Shown: positions 20,570 to 32,808 of the stretch, in pieces
Layout of the letters: every line of letters begins with the position of its first letter
Numbering within the stretch: position 1 is the stretch's first letter
Made by a program: the position numbers and the translations under genes
DNA from: Galaxea fascicularis
Taxonomy: Eukaryota > Cnidaria > Anthozoa > Scleractinia > Euphylliidae
Length of the DNA: 64,000 nt
Reading direction: 5' to 3'
NCBI GenBank assembly: GCA_948470475.1
Contig: OX419343.1
Span: forward strand, 22,040,478 to 22,104,477
Notes under the pieces: model-generated
The model's database searches: none
Seen by the model: only the letters and a program-made list of their open reading frames with translations
Told to the model about the DNA's origin: nothing

Positions 20570-22065
20570 GCATATCTTTAGTGGTGCAACCAGGAGAAGT
20601 GGAAACTCTAACTTTGTTGTTATCTTTGCACATTTTATAAGCCTTTAAGTGTTTTAGTATGGAGTCACCAGCGATTATGGTTGTGTATAGGCAAGATTGT
20701 CGCCACGCTCGCCATCTTCGGCGTTGTTCTGATCCCTTGTCGTCTCAAGTGCATTCTCAAGTTGTTGAAATCTGTCATGGAGTGCGGTGGTGCCTCTTTT
20801 TAAATTTTCTTTTCCCTTTCAATTTGGTTTTGTTTTACGGTATTGACGTTCGGCTGCACTCTTCGATTTCCTTGAGGGACAGTTACCTCGCCGATCTGAT
20901 TGACCTGTGATTGACATTCTCCTTCACTCCGGTTTCTTACATAATAAGATTTAATGCTAATTTCAGGGAGTCGTTTTCTTGCTCAGCAGACGATGCATGG
21001 GTCTCCAGGGATGCAATCTTTAGTTTCAGCTCATTTATTTCCATATCTTTGTTGCATAATGTCACCTGTAGTTTTTCACACCTCTCTTTCTGTTTTCAAA
21101 ACTCTATCATGGTTTGTAAATCGATCTGGCGAGTCGGTTATCGTCTCCGGTTTGTCTTGAACCAATTTAATCAATTTCTCTTTCAAAACAGGACCATCTT
21201 GTCCTTGAAAAACAAGAGTAAGTTGCTTCTTGTTGTACCAGGTTATGGCAAGCTTGTTGTTGCAACTTTTAAATTTCTAAGTCATGGCCAGAAATCTCGG
21301 ACATCACATTTCGTGCGACTTACATTCACGCTGTCGCGTAATGGCCTTAACCGCTGATTTCAGCAGTGACCTCCGGGCTCGTATTTTTAGGACAGATCGA
21401 AGGGTGAATATACAAATATGTTTATCGTGAAATGAACGCCGCTGGCTGAAGGTATTGCCAAAACGAGCAATGGCCGACAAAATCCACGAAAAATGCTATC
21501 GAACGATGCTTTTTGAGGGACATTTGAGGCATATTTGGCCGAGATATCGCTTGTTGAACTCCGAGCACGAACTTCCAGTTTACATGTATTGTGCATCGCA
21601 GCTTTACTTTTTTTTTAGTATCGAGATGGAACGGGTTAGTTTTCTTGAATCTCCTCAAGCATCACGTTGTTTTTAATACCAAATATGCAGGATTTGCGTG
21701 CGAGAATACGGAGCTAAGAGCGGGAATTTGTTGTCTTCTTCTTCATGGGACGAACGTGGATCTGCGTGACATGTCGACCTTTCCGTGATCTTATTTCATT
21801 TTGTACAGTTTTTAGCAGCCGAAAAGCAAGGTACGTTTACAAGCTGAAGATCAGTTTTTTCATTTTTCAAATAGCGATTTAACTGTATTGTATGACTCGA
21901 TTTTGGCAAATTACATAGCGACTTTAGATTTCTAATTATTTGCTATCAAATATGCTATCTTCGCTTCTTTTTTTCACGGATTTACAAGGGTTTGACTGGA
22001 TCTGAAGTTGCAAATTGACATCGTTCCGAAAGCAAGGTATGGAATTCGTTTTTCCGGTAGATTTT

Positions 22066-22420
22066 TCAACCACAATATCGCTGAAATGTCTTGGAATAAT
22101 GCTCGATTTTGGCAAATGGAAAAAAGGTATTAATTGTACTTGTATTTTCTGTAACTCCATCGCCTCTCATATAAAGCTTTGTAATTTCGTCCGCCATTTT
22201 TGTTATCGATTGGGAAACGCCGCTACTGCCGTGCGGGCTCAAATGTCCGAAATTTCTGGCCATGATCTCCACCGGCGATGACAACTTTCCTTGCAGTTGT
22301 AGACACTTTTCGACAAATTTCTTCAAGGATTCTTAGTCACTTGTCCATGTTAAGCGCTCTCCTTTTAGCTCAATGTATTGTAAATCAGGTCCGTCGAGTG
22401 CAAGCTGGTAGAACTCAGTG
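22066..22420 (-). pseudogene. Fragment of a conserved repeated coding sequence, function unknown
   Basis: On the minus strand a frame reads FYQLALDGPDLQYIELKG, then RLTWTSD, a stop, and ESLKKFVEKCLQLQGKLSSP. The stretch is continuous apart from that single stop. It looks like part of a protein repeated in cnidarian genomes, which I recognise only as a pattern and cannot name. It may be a piece of another mobile element. Confidence 0.35.
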
Positions 22421-22554
22421 TCTACCAAGAGACTTCGTCGACGGAGCCAGAACAATCCTGCTCGTCCTCCATTGCTGCGGAACGCCGAAATACACCGAAT
22501 ACGGTGTATTTCGAGGCCGCGATCCGAATCGATTTGCGGTCCGAATCTAAGTAA

Positions 22555-22740
22555 CTGTAAGAATAACCTCAATCATTCACGAAAACTTACGGGGACAAGG
22601 CCTTTTCAGTGTGTGCCCCTAAACTGTGGAATTCGCTACCAATAGATTTGCGTAAGCCACCATCTTTAACTTCCAAGCTTTTGATACATTGTAAAGCGCC
22701 ATTAGCTCAGGATATGAGCGTTATATAACTAAAGTTATTA
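22555..22740 (+). mobile_element. 3' tail of a LINE, plus strand
   Basis: The frame with one indel reads FSVCAPKLWNSLPIDLRK and SFKLLIHCK, the usual C-terminus of CR1/L2-type polymerases, ending before an ATT microsatellite that may be the element's tail. Confidence 0.65.
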
Positions 22741-22743
22741 ATC

Positions 22744-22775
<32 letters not shown>

Positions 22776-22814
22776 TCTATATATTATTATTATTATTATT
22801 ATTATTTCTATATA

Positions 22815-22861
<47 letters not shown>
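22741..22861 (+). repeat. (ATT)n microsatellite
   Basis: About 35 copies of TTA/ATT broken twice by TTTCTATATA. It directly follows the LINE tail. Confidence 0.9.
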
Positions 22862-22862
<1 letters not shown>

Positions 22863-22865
<3 letters not shown>

Positions 22866-25157
22866 CCATCGGATTTAGCTACGTCGAATACACGAGGATG
22901 GAAATTTTTCACGATTTTTTTTTTCATCTGTAGCTTCTATTCTTGCTGCTATGGACTATTTGTGACGCAAAACTCAGAAAATGGCTTATGTCCTACCAAA
23001 GGGATAAGGACGTCTGCACGGCTGTGAGCAGCTCCGGCGGGAACACTATGATTGGTATCAGTTGCACAGATTCGGGATGTACATTAACATGGAATGATAG
23101 AGCTACAAACTCCGGTAGGTACACGTGCATTTACTCTTCTTAGCTTAAAGGGAATCATCGCTATTATAAAACAAACGGAGCTAAATTGCTAGAAATAATT
23201 ACTTTAAGTTGCTTGTTGATAATGGCTGCAATCAATTGACGTAGTAAAATTCAAAAAAGCTGCGCGAGGGGCTGGTTTAAAGTGAAACTAGGCGGTAACA
23301 GTACCCAACTTTTTGAGCGCTTGAATGTTATCTCCACGACGTTTTGAGCTAATAAAGTTGGGGATCTAGTAATTATTTCCAACAACTTGGGAACAGTTTT
23401 TCGCAAGAGTGGAGGATCTGTCTAAAACAACTACTTTAAGCTCGAAAAGTAAATATCTGATCGATTTAATTCTGATTTTCCATGGGAACGTCTCTGGTTT
23501 GAGATTGGTTATCTATGCAGATGTTCAATCCACCGCCATAGTTTCTTTTAAGCAAACATCGTTGACATTCCAAGATAAATTGGACTTCAGCAAATTGAAC
23601 AATTATCCATGTTCAGGCCTTTTTTTCTTTTAAGGTGAAGAAAGCTTAATTGGAACAAATATCTGCAAAGGAAAGTACGCTTGAATGCAAATGGCCAAAA
23701 CTGAAAGAAACCAACAACTTATTAAGAAGCTGACGAACATAGTTCATCCATTGAGAAAACAAACTAAGAGGAAAACTGGATAGAAATCCTGATTCGCCTC
23801 CAACGGAACCCGTGAGCAAACTCTTACTAATAGTTTTAAACCTACTTTTGTTAAGGAATTCTGAAAATAATCAGTGACGATACGACTAATGAGAAGAAGT
23901 GTCTACAATTCACCAACCCAAAGGACAGAAGTCTGTATATACTAGCAAGGGATGCAAACCATGCCTTGATTCTTAGGGTGAGTTGTGTTTAATTTAATTT
24001 TACGTTGTCGTAAAGTGACAAAAATGTTACGCGGTTGTTAAGACCATATCAGCTCAGTCTGCGCTTTCCTGCGACAAGAGGTGAGATTATATGCTCCATT
24101 CCATTACAGACAAAATTGAAGCTATGATAATCACAAGAAATGAATCCATAGTAGTGCACAAAATATGCTGCTGACGTGAGCCAAAGGATAAAGGAGACGT
24201 CTGCATTAAGTCCCGTCATGTGGGGAATCATGTCATTGTAGTCCCCAAAATGGGATGATCATCCACATAAAGCAACCCTGGTACACAGATCGAAATCAGT
24301 CGCTTCCTCCATCTATTTATTTGTTTCAAGTAGCCTTAATTAATGGCATGTTGATTACGCCATTATTGAATAGCCGCGAATAGCTACTCGAGTTCTTCCA
24401 GTCAGAACTGGAATTGCCCCATGGGAGATAGAGTGATTAGAAGAGTGTTGAACGGCTGCTTGAGCAAAGTTTCCAAACTTGCACAATCTAAAAATTGCAC
24501 TGACAACTTAAACGTCCGTCGACAGTCAGAAAACGGGGCAAAAAACACTAAGTTAACGCTCCCGCAAAGAATGCACCTGTGAGCGGGTCAAACAATTTTG
24601 TCTTTTTAAGCCCTAACCTTTCGGCGAGTTTTATATACATGCTGAACGATTTCTCAGTAAGTTAAAATGCATTGACCAATGTAATAATTAGTGCACCTTA
24701 GTACATGTACGCAACTATACCCATCCTCTTGATCACTCTATCAACAGCCGCAAAGGGTCTACAGCAGCCACCCCCCCCCCTCTTTCCCCCCCTCCCTTCT
24801 AAGCTCATGTTCAACCTTACTTAATATGATCCTCCTAAGAACAGTGGGTTAGAAAGGTTAACTTAGTATACGCTGCGACTAAGGTCTGTATGGCTTTGTT
24901 TATTATTACTTCAGCGCCAGGAAAATGGATGCAAACAAGCCATGGCCAGTAAAGCCAGTCAAAAGGATGATTTCCTGTTCTTTGAAAGAAAAGTGGGTGG
25001 TGGCATACGACGGGCATATGTATACAATCAAACGACTGATGGAGGCGAGACAACTGGGAGGTGCATTGCTGACAACTGCTCGGAAACTTTAATCACTGTA
25101 CCAGTGCCTTCAACGAGAGAAATCAACGATACTCGCTGCCAGTTTTACAAATACTAA
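22863..25157 (+). CDS. Three-exon gene for a small secreted Cys-containing protein (frame break in exon 1)
   Basis: Proposed exons: 22863-23114, 23856-23977 and 24915-25157 (stop). The first begins with a signal peptide-like start (MPSDLATSNTRGWKFFTIFF, then a hydrophobic and Cys-rich run). Its donor GTAGGT follows codon phase 1. Exon 2 starts after AG at 23855 in phase 1 and ends before GTGAGT in phase 0. Exon 3 opens in phase 0 after CTTCAG. Junction phases therefore fit. Within exon 1 the reading frame changes near 22995 (after CPTKG), so this copy may be a pseudogene or contain a base error. The segments SLYILARDANHALILR and DDFLFFERKV recall the strands of a beta-trefoil of the FGF/IL-1 kind, a tentative fold guess. 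Exon 3 lies in the duplicated block, copy B. Confidence 0.55.
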
Positions 25158-26470
25158 TCAAAGTAATCTAAAAGTTGATAGTGTTCAACAGTTTTAGATG
25201 GCACGAACATGCTCGTTTTGCTACTGAATACAGTACAGTCTTGATTTTTTAAATTAAGTCTCTCGCGGGTCAACTTATCAGTCTGTTCAGAAAATACAGG
25301 CCTCGAGTGAAATAATTAACCTTTTAAGTCCCAGAAGTAATTAGCATGTAACTTCTCCTCATAATTTCAATACATTGTCCAGCAGACAGGTCGAGCTAGA
25401 ATCCCAAAAAGAGTACAGTTGTCTGGCAATCTTTGTTCCAAACCAGGGATTTCAAAACGGCCAAGTATGCCGCTTCCATTAGAATAATCATCCAGTTGCA
25501 AGCCTGGATGAAGTATGGTTTCAAGTCAAACTTGACAAACTTCAAACCTTAGAAAAGAATATTGTCAACATGACGACAGAGTCTTTGAATTTTGTCCAGG
25601 GATGTACTGATCGGCTAACTCTGTATAGTATCTTTCGTGTGTTTGTGTGAATTGTTTGCCTGAAATGTTTATATCAGGGAGTGAATAAAACATTTGCAAT
25701 GCAGATTCCGTGTGGTTTACTGACTCGTGAACAAGATGTTTGGATTGAATGCACGTGCAATTCTGAGGAATCTGCAGAAGAAGTAACGGCCACAGCTTTT
25801 CAATTATACCTACCATTCATCCTTTCCCCGTTACTAGCGATTAAACGACGCTCAGCACCGCTGTTCGAAACTTAGGTTTGGAATAGTTTTTAGTGGCGTC
25901 AAACATTGCATACGTACGGAGAAGAAACAACGACGTGGTGTAATGCTGCCGGCAATTAGTGGGCCATGAAGTCCAAACTGTTTTTAAAACTCTCAGCGGT
26001 ACTGGTATTTTGAGCCAAAGGAAGAACATTCGTTTTTAGGGACATGTGTTCTTGTATGCAGCACAAGAACCCACAAGGGTCAACTGAAAACAGTTGATTC
26101 GTGCGTGACGCGTTTACAATGTGGACGAATTTTTGTAGGATGAAAATAATGCAGGAAATTTGACATTATGAACTACAATAACCAAGACAATTAGGTCAAT
26201 TAGTAATTAGTGATCTGTTCTCTTGTTAGACAATTAGGTCAATTAGTAATTAGTGATCTGTTCTCTTGTTAGGCACATTGAAGCCCGGTTTCCTGCAAGA
26301 CCGAATGCACTTGAAATGAATCAAATCCATTCACGACCTTTTCACAATTATCACCTTGTAGCAGATAAACAAATGATAAATACATGCGACTGATTGCATT
26401 CATCTCAGAGGATATAGCGGCTGTTAATGGCCGCAGGTCTCAGTGTGTGCGTTATGGAGCAATTTCTAAC
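24768..26470 (+). repeat. Duplicated block, copy B (uninterrupted)
   Basis: Direct repeat of parts of 5636-14570. It keeps the empty sites of the 9-bp TIR element (25438-25446) and of the foldback element (25511-25520), and lacks the 1.1-kb segment of copy A. A 39-bp tandem duplication of GACAATTAGGTCAATTAG is private to this copy (about 26185-26270). Confidence 0.85.
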
Positions 26471-26809
26471 GAGAAATTTGGAACCGCACCGCCAGACACG
26501 TGCACGTAGCCTGCGTGCAGACGTCTTCTATTTCCCGAGGGCAACAAACAAGAGTCAGAGAAGGCATTGATAACGCCACTTTTGGGTTTTACTGGGTTAA
26601 CACCCGTTGGTATTTCACCCATTTTACTGTTCTGGAAAACAAGAAAGCAAGATAAACTTTAAATCTTGAGTCAGTTGCTATCAATCGGTGCTATTGCTGA
26701 CAGCTTCAGTATTACTTCAGCTTACCTAAACACATAAATTTGTGTGGTATTCTTGTCCCTCGAAGCCACATTCCACAATTAAGCTTTACAGTAATTTACA
26801 GTATACGCC

Positions 26810-26950
26810 AGATAAATCAGTCTGGAGAGCGTAGTCTAAAACCTACGTTTTCGGTGACCAAAAACGTAGATCACTTGTGGACGGAAGGCAAAAACGGAGG
26901 ATAAAACCTCCGTTTTCAAAAATATCTGGATACGTGTGGACGGGGCCTTA
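26810..26950. repeat. MITE-like sequence with small hairpins
   Basis: Short inverted pairs such as ACCTACGTTTT/AAAACGTAG and AACGGAGG/CCTCCGTT, ending in ACGTGTGGACGGGGC. This looks like a common non-autonomous repeat; no target duplication could be fixed. Confidence 0.4.
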
Positions 26951-28262
26951 TTTATCTCAGAAAGATGCGTGATTACCATCAATTTTCCTCACTGTCGCTT
27001 CAATTTTCCCACAAAGTCATAAAGCGGTAAACATTTTTTTTGTAGATTTGAGACACTGCTCCCGAATAGTAGCACTCACATCTTTCATTTATTCACTTCT
27101 AAGTCTCCCTGTCCAGTTATGTCAACATTGTACGGCAGCCGTTTAAAAAAATGAAATTTATTTAAGTTAAATCATTTGGATCTTTAATATAATATCTTTA
27201 ATATAATTTAATATTTAGCCATCAAATAGTTTCCCTTGAATTCAAAGAAACTCAGTTTATCAAAAGAATTCATTCACTTGCAGCTCAGCGATCAGCTTTT
27301 GACTCTTCGAATTTCGCAGAATATCCATGAACACTTTTTACTTATTCATTTACTCTGTTAATTGAAAGCCTGAACGTCCACGAGCAAAATCATTTCATGG
27401 AAAGAGTAAAAGTAATTTTAAAAATAACCTACAGCCAATGTTCTGTAAACGCGGCGTTAGAATAAAATAGTCTTGCCATTATGAATGGAACTTAAAATCG
27501 ACACCAGAGAGCCCTCTTCAACGGAAATGTGATGTCAAAATTTAAATTGTTATTGCGACTTATCGAACCCGTTTAGTTTGGGCGAGCCACCCAGGAATTA
27601 AATTCTATGAACGCTTGGAGGTGCAGAGATAAACTATATTACTAGGAAAGAAATTTATGGCCGTAAGCTTAACGTTCTCGACAAAAACCTTGAATATGGG
27701 TATTTCACTATGTTGTTTGAAAGGAACGTACCAAATCGATCTATTGTTCGGTGGCGTTTTTGTCTGCATTTCTCCTATCGTTGCTAACACTCCTTCAGTT
27801 TAAAATTAAAAATTAAAATGAGTTTATCGAGCGCCATATACTCCACTAATCATTGTCCATGGCACTTTACAATACTATAACACTTAATTAAAATAGAAAA
27901 AAAACAAGGGATAAATATGGCGATTGCCCGGATACGAGGGAAATGGTTAACATAAAAGACTCTGATTTACGAAATCCTGCAGAGGTTCAAGCTTTCAAAT
28001 ACGAGTTTGGCCATGAAATACGTCTTTCCTGACACCTAATTCAAAATGGTGGCCAGGTTTACTTTTCAGTCGCTTTCCGTTGAAAGTCTTTAGCTGGCTT
28101 AGTGTTATTCCACTTTCTTTAGCTTTTGTGGTAACAATAAACAAAATGTTTGCATGTGGAAACATTTCTTTGACGTTTTTGTTTGTTTGCTTTTGATGGC
28201 CTTCAGTTTGAGTTAGGTGGAAAGAAAAAATAATGCGTCGAGCAAATAAAAGTTACTTTACT
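26951..28262. other. Intergenic, no gene seen
   Basis: AT-rich, short frames only. Nothing recognisable on either strand. Confidence 0.35.
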
Positions 28263-28265
28263 TAA

Positions 28266-29988
28266 TTAAGACGCGTCTTTTTCTTCAAATATAAGCCAGG
28301 CCCTGCAATCTCTCCAGTTGCGCCCAAGAGAAATCGTCCCTGACTTGTTGCTTTTGATTATAGTCGCCGCGTCTGACGTTGTGCCTTTGCTGTATAGAGA
28401 TGTCAGTACCTTTGTTTTCTCAGTTTTGTTTGCATTGTGTGTTACCCAGACTCTACCCGTCCTAAAAAGATATTTGCTGTCCATTGTACAATTCACATGC
28501 TGCAAATGAAAAATACAAAAAAATAAAAATAAAATAAAATAAAAAGGAGGAAACTTAGTTAAGGTGTTACTTAAGTCAGTAGATAGCCGGCCTTATCCAA
28601 GTTCTCACTTTTCTTGCTAATGTTTTGAGTCATCTTGCCATCTACGATTTAAAAGTTATGTAAAAATCCCAGTCGTTTTTTTTTTTTATGAACACCATCG
28701 TCTCCACCGTCGTATTTACTACTTGCCGCCTATTTTTTTCTTTGATGCGTTCATACAGACCGTATACATTACCCTCATGTTAAAGTAGTTTCCAATTGAG
28801 TGTTGCAAAAACCAAAACCGAAAGCAAATACTCCAACCAATCACAACAGACCGAAAGAGTATAATGAGCCAATCATAATTAAAAGCAGTTGCATAGATGT
28901 CGCCAGAACTAAGCGCGGGAAAATACGCGCGTGCAATTGCATTGGTTGAGAAAGTGGCGCGAGTTTTGCTAGCCAATCACAGACCCATGCAATACAAAAC
29001 TAAACGGCAAACCCAATTGCCATTTAATGTTAAGGAAAAATCACTCTATGATGATGAATCTACAGTCTTAAACCCGTTATTGTCATTGACTACAATTACC
29101 AATGATGTCGTCCGGTGGAGGCTTTTACAATAAACATGCTATTTAAAAGAGTGAAACCTCAAATTATTTCTAGTTGCTACATGTGCAGAGTTTGAAAAAT
29201 ACCTTGCGAAGAAACAGCTTTCCTTTTTCCACAGCCAGAAAATAGTGCGGCTTTCCTTCAAGACTGTATGCTCGTGGCATTCCGCTGGTCATCTTTCTTG
29301 TTACAAAACCTGCATAAAGAATTTAAGTAAGTAAAGGATTGATAGATTTTAAAATGCAGTTCATTTATGCAATTACTGCCGAAATGAAATGCATATTGTG
29401 GTACGCTTGTAAGTAGTGCCATGATTTATTTTATATATAATGATGCGCATCATTCTCATTCATATATGATATATTTCATATACATAATTCTCATCTTGAC
29501 TGGGGGGGGGGGGGGGGGGGCAAATACCTGAAAATTGTGCAGATTAACGCTGGTTGAAGCTAGTCGAGCAAGTTTCTGGTTACTTTGTAGCCAAGAGGAA
29601 TCCACTGTTTCCAAAACGTTGTCTCAAAGTCGAGCATAAACCCATCTTTTGAAGTTCGCGCATGCACAGAAGGCAAATGTTTTGGGTTGAAAAGTTTTGG
29701 CGTTGAAACTACGAAGAGATTAGAACTGCAGCGTATCGTAAATTGTAGAACTAAATCAGAAGTTAATTAAATTAAGAAAAAAACAGCTTACGTGTTCCAG
29801 AATCGTTCTTGTTTCCTGAAAATGACAGATTGAGGACTTCCGTATCATCCTTCCATTCGACCTTGAGATATTTTTCCGACTTAAACGATTTTATGGCTTG
29901 TGGCTTATCAGTAACTGGTAAGTTGCATTCTTCTAAAGAAAACCCTCGAGATCTCGACAACACTGGAAGCAAAACAAGCATTCCAACC
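28266..29988 (-). CDS. Three-exon gene for a small secreted protein, possibly beta-trefoil
   Basis: On the minus strand: exon 1 29792-29988 (ATG at 29981), donor GTAAGC in phase 1; exon 2 29203-29309, acceptor ATGCAG, donor GTATTT in phase 0; exon 3 28266-28499, acceptor TTTGCAG, stop at 28266. All junction phases match and every exon is open, so the gene looks intact. The start MLVLLPVLSRSRGF is a short signal-peptide-like stretch. Exon 2 contains GKPHYFLAVEKGKLFLRK and exon 3 SKYLFRTGRVWV and GRNWRDCRAWLIFEE. The alternating strand pattern and the intron phases (1, then 0) are the same as in the gene at 22.9-25.2 kb, so the two are probably paralogues. The total is about 176 residues. A beta-trefoil (FGF/IL-1-like) fold is an inference; the function is unknown. 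CGTGTACAG before the ATG may be an acceptor after a 5' non-coding exon. Confidence 0.7.
29503..29520 (+). repeat. Poly-G run
   Basis: An unbroken run of about 19 G within the intron of the minus-strand gene region; the true length may vary or be misassembled. Confidence 0.9.
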
Positions 29989-30063
29989 TGTACACGAGAA
30001 AGAGCAGAGAAATGATAGTAGGTAACCTTCCTCTACGTACACTTATTACCAAGGGGCATAATT

Positions 30064-31337
30064 TATTTTATGCAACCGGAATCGGGATTAATTATCCCGG
30101 ATGGGTCACACCTAGCCCTAATTATGTGTATATTTAGGACATTTAGACGCAGTGCACGCGGGTACAGGCCTCTTTCTTTACTGCTTCGGTGCAGGGCAAG
30201 CAGTACCGCACCCCATTCTCCCCAACACCCACATCGGTACCATCGCAATCATGTTTGAGACAAGTCAGGCGTGTTTGCCCTCACCTTTGCTGGGAAAAGG
30301 TGCTCATTTCCAGATGTTTGTAATTTGATATGATATCAATAAACGGCCACTCAGCTAAGTGACCAAATTATGCCAGATAATTGTCTCAGTTTCGTCCCCT
30401 TTCCGAGCAAACTGAGTTCAGCCCTAGCAATGCACATTGTTAAATACATTCCTTTGTAAGCGAGCAAGGGGTATAAATAATTTCAAAATTTTACAACCTA
30501 TTTTCTCTGGTTGTCTGAAACACGTTTGATTAGCACATCTAGTGACTGCGAAACTTAAATAACAAGATGTTACAACATTGGTAATCCATGTCTGTGATTC
30601 TGATGGCCTTCCAAGGTGTACTGCGAGTAAACGATGTTTTAACCATATCATCTGACTGTCACAATTATCGCCCGCTAATCAATCAATCAAACTTTATTTA
30701 TGGAAGGTAACACGTAATAGTGGCAACGCTAATAAACTTGTGGCCCAAAATATAAATGTTAAAAATTGAAAAAATATAAATTAATATGAATTACATACCA
30801 TAATGTAAACTAGAAGAAACCATACAGTTATGGCTCAGATTGTCACGGGAGTCAATGAAGGTGACAAGTCACATGAAAATTTTGCAATTGTAGGGGCACG
30901 AAAAATTTGTTTTCTGGTTTGCTGTGAAGTTTGCTGTCCAAAATACCTTAATTGCACACAGGTAATTAAACTCGATTTTTGAGCAGCTGCAGCATTGAAA
31001 CTGCCAATGTTATTTTCTCTCTTGAAGCAAGTTATTCTCGTTTTTTGTACAACTTCGTTGACCGTTTTAAGGCTAGTTATAGTGAAATTGATCATCTGTT
31101 GTGCGATATTCACGGCTTAGAAGAGTTTTTCGGAAATCCATTTGTTCATCTTACCAATATATATACATAAAAAGATCCTTTCATTATCAGTGACGTCAAA
31201 AGTCAATCCATCTGTAGTCTACAGTATTGTTTCAAAAGATCTCAAGGTGATCACCATTCACATCTGGTGCAAAATTTGTTGTTGACTGATGTCTTACCAG
31301 TTTGCTATGTCACGCGCGCTTTCTCAACTAACACTAA
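30064..31337. other. Intergenic, no gene seen
   Basis: Only short frames. A palindromic GGGATTAATTATCCC-type site lies at 30087. Nothing else is recognised. Confidence 0.35.
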
Positions 31338-31734
31338 CAAGAAATTCTCAGAATTTTCAAGCGGCCGTTTTTGCCATATGGACCGCCTTTATCGTTAGGA
31401 TATAGTTTAGGTCGGTTGTAATTTAAAATTTTGAGTAAACAGTTCTGTCCAAGACACTTTTAGTAATATGATGCGCGACGATTAACTTATTACGCAATTC
31501 GGCCAATGTCTTACAAATAGACTAAATCGCAATCATTAAGGCCTGATATAATCAGTTTCACCTTAGATCAGTTCGATAGATCTGTCTTCGATTTAATCTA
31601 TGAAAGAATTGCTTTACGGTTCGGTGTCTGTCCATTTCATTTCTGATCTCTGGGCAAAAGTCCTACTTTTCTGAACCAGTGCGTGAGCAGAATGGTTATA
31701 AAATTTAAATATTAATTTTCACCTCATTACTTAT

Positions 31735-31815
31735 TCATAGAGGGCTTGGTCGTAAGGTACGTCTATCCCCTACCAGGAAGTCCCGGGTTCAATTCCTAGC
31801 AACGGCAACCCTCTT
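31735..31815 (+). mobile_element. tRNA-derived SINE head, unit 1
   Basis: A B-box-like GGTTCAATTCC lies at 31786-31796 with an A-box-like region upstream, followed by a T-rich tail. The second unit has the same at 33205-33285 with a better box GGTTCGATTTC (33258-33268). It is too imperfect for a working tRNA. Confidence 0.5.
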
Positions 31816-32653
31816 TGGTTTTTCTTTTTTCTTTTTCTTTTTGTTCTGCTTTTTTTTAAAGTATTAGTTTGACTAATCGTTGACCTTTAGAGCGATTTTT
31901 CAATTTTACATGGAAATTCAATGGGTATTTAGTAGAAACAAACAGCCAAAACACCAAATGAGCGGCCTTTCGATTTCTTTGATAAGTCGGGAAAATCGAC
32001 GATTTAATCACATCCAGGTTATGATGTTTTCATTACGATGTGTTGAACGATTCCTTAGACGTTTATATTTTTCTTAAAATCAAGCTGCATTTTACGCAGG
32101 CCATACGACGCGCTCTGTGGCCGTCGGGTTTGCGTGACTATCAACTTGTTACGTGACACGAATATTGCACCATCATTTCAGATCATTTCAAGTACTCGGT
32201 TCGGGTGTAATTTTTGAGGAGAATGTCGCCATTGTGTTACAGATCAACTACATGACAATCACAAAGGCCCGATATAATTCATTTTAAGTCCGTGGATAGG
32301 TTCCATAGCTTTTTTTTTTTTGATATGAAAGAATTACTTTGCGGTTCAGTGTTTGCCCAAACCTCTGGGGAATTTCCCCGCTAACCAGATTCTGAAGTAA
32401 AGATTGCATCATCATTTCAAGTGCGTGGTTCGTGTTGTTTACAGCTGAAGTTGAAAGGCAACAAAGGTCTTGGGAATCGTTTAGCATATCCTTATGACAA
32501 TATCGTAGTTTAGATCAGATAAATTCTTGGATTTTCTGGAATTTGTCAATCCCCTTTCTCGAGTAAACACAAAGGATATTTGTTTGCGTGACAACCCGGA
32601 TGCGTGACTGCCAAGCGTTATGTACTGTAAAATTAACATGTGTATTTGACCGA

Positions 32654-32808
32654 TGTCTGAGTGGCGCAAGTGATAAGCGCACGGGTTGAACTTTTGATTT
32701 GAGATCCCGAGGTCGCGCGATCAAATCTCAGTGCAGGCGAAAAAAAATTCTTGCAGCTCCGGTCGAGCGGGACCCGGGCCTCACGACGGACACGACAAAT
32801 AAAAAAAA
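32654..32808 (+). mobile_element. tRNA-derived SINE (long-arm tRNA type), unit 1
   Basis: The head GTCTGAGTGGCGCAAGTG resembles the A-box region of a Ser/Leu-type tRNA, and GGTCGCGCGATCAAATC is B-box like, with extra bases between as for a long variable arm. A GC-rich body (GAGCGGGACCCGGGCC) and an A-rich tail follow. Confidence 0.55.

Larger units (their letters stand above)
17240..21360 (-). mobile_element. Degraded CR1/L2-type LINE with SGNH-containing ORF1
   Basis: Read on the minus strand, successive pieces follow the order of a non-LTR retrotransposon. There is a coiled-coil stretch (about 20940-21110), an SGNH-hydrolase-like ORF1 piece (20183-20569), endonuclease pieces (19268-19946), a reverse transcriptase start (18623-18907), an RT core with FADD at 18092-18103, and the C-terminal region down to about 17.3 kb. 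Stops and frameshifts break all of them. Short ATAC/TACA repeats lie near the 3' end (17190). Confidence 0.85.

Noticed and set aside
21280..22266. Inverted pair around TGGCCAGAAATYTCGGACAT at 21284 and 22240 as TIRs of an element
   Set aside because: Match limited to about 25 bases with no wider similarity or target duplication seen.
32654..32738. True tRNA gene
   Set aside because: Box-like sequences are present, but the arms do not pair well and the sequence continues into a SINE body with an A tail.
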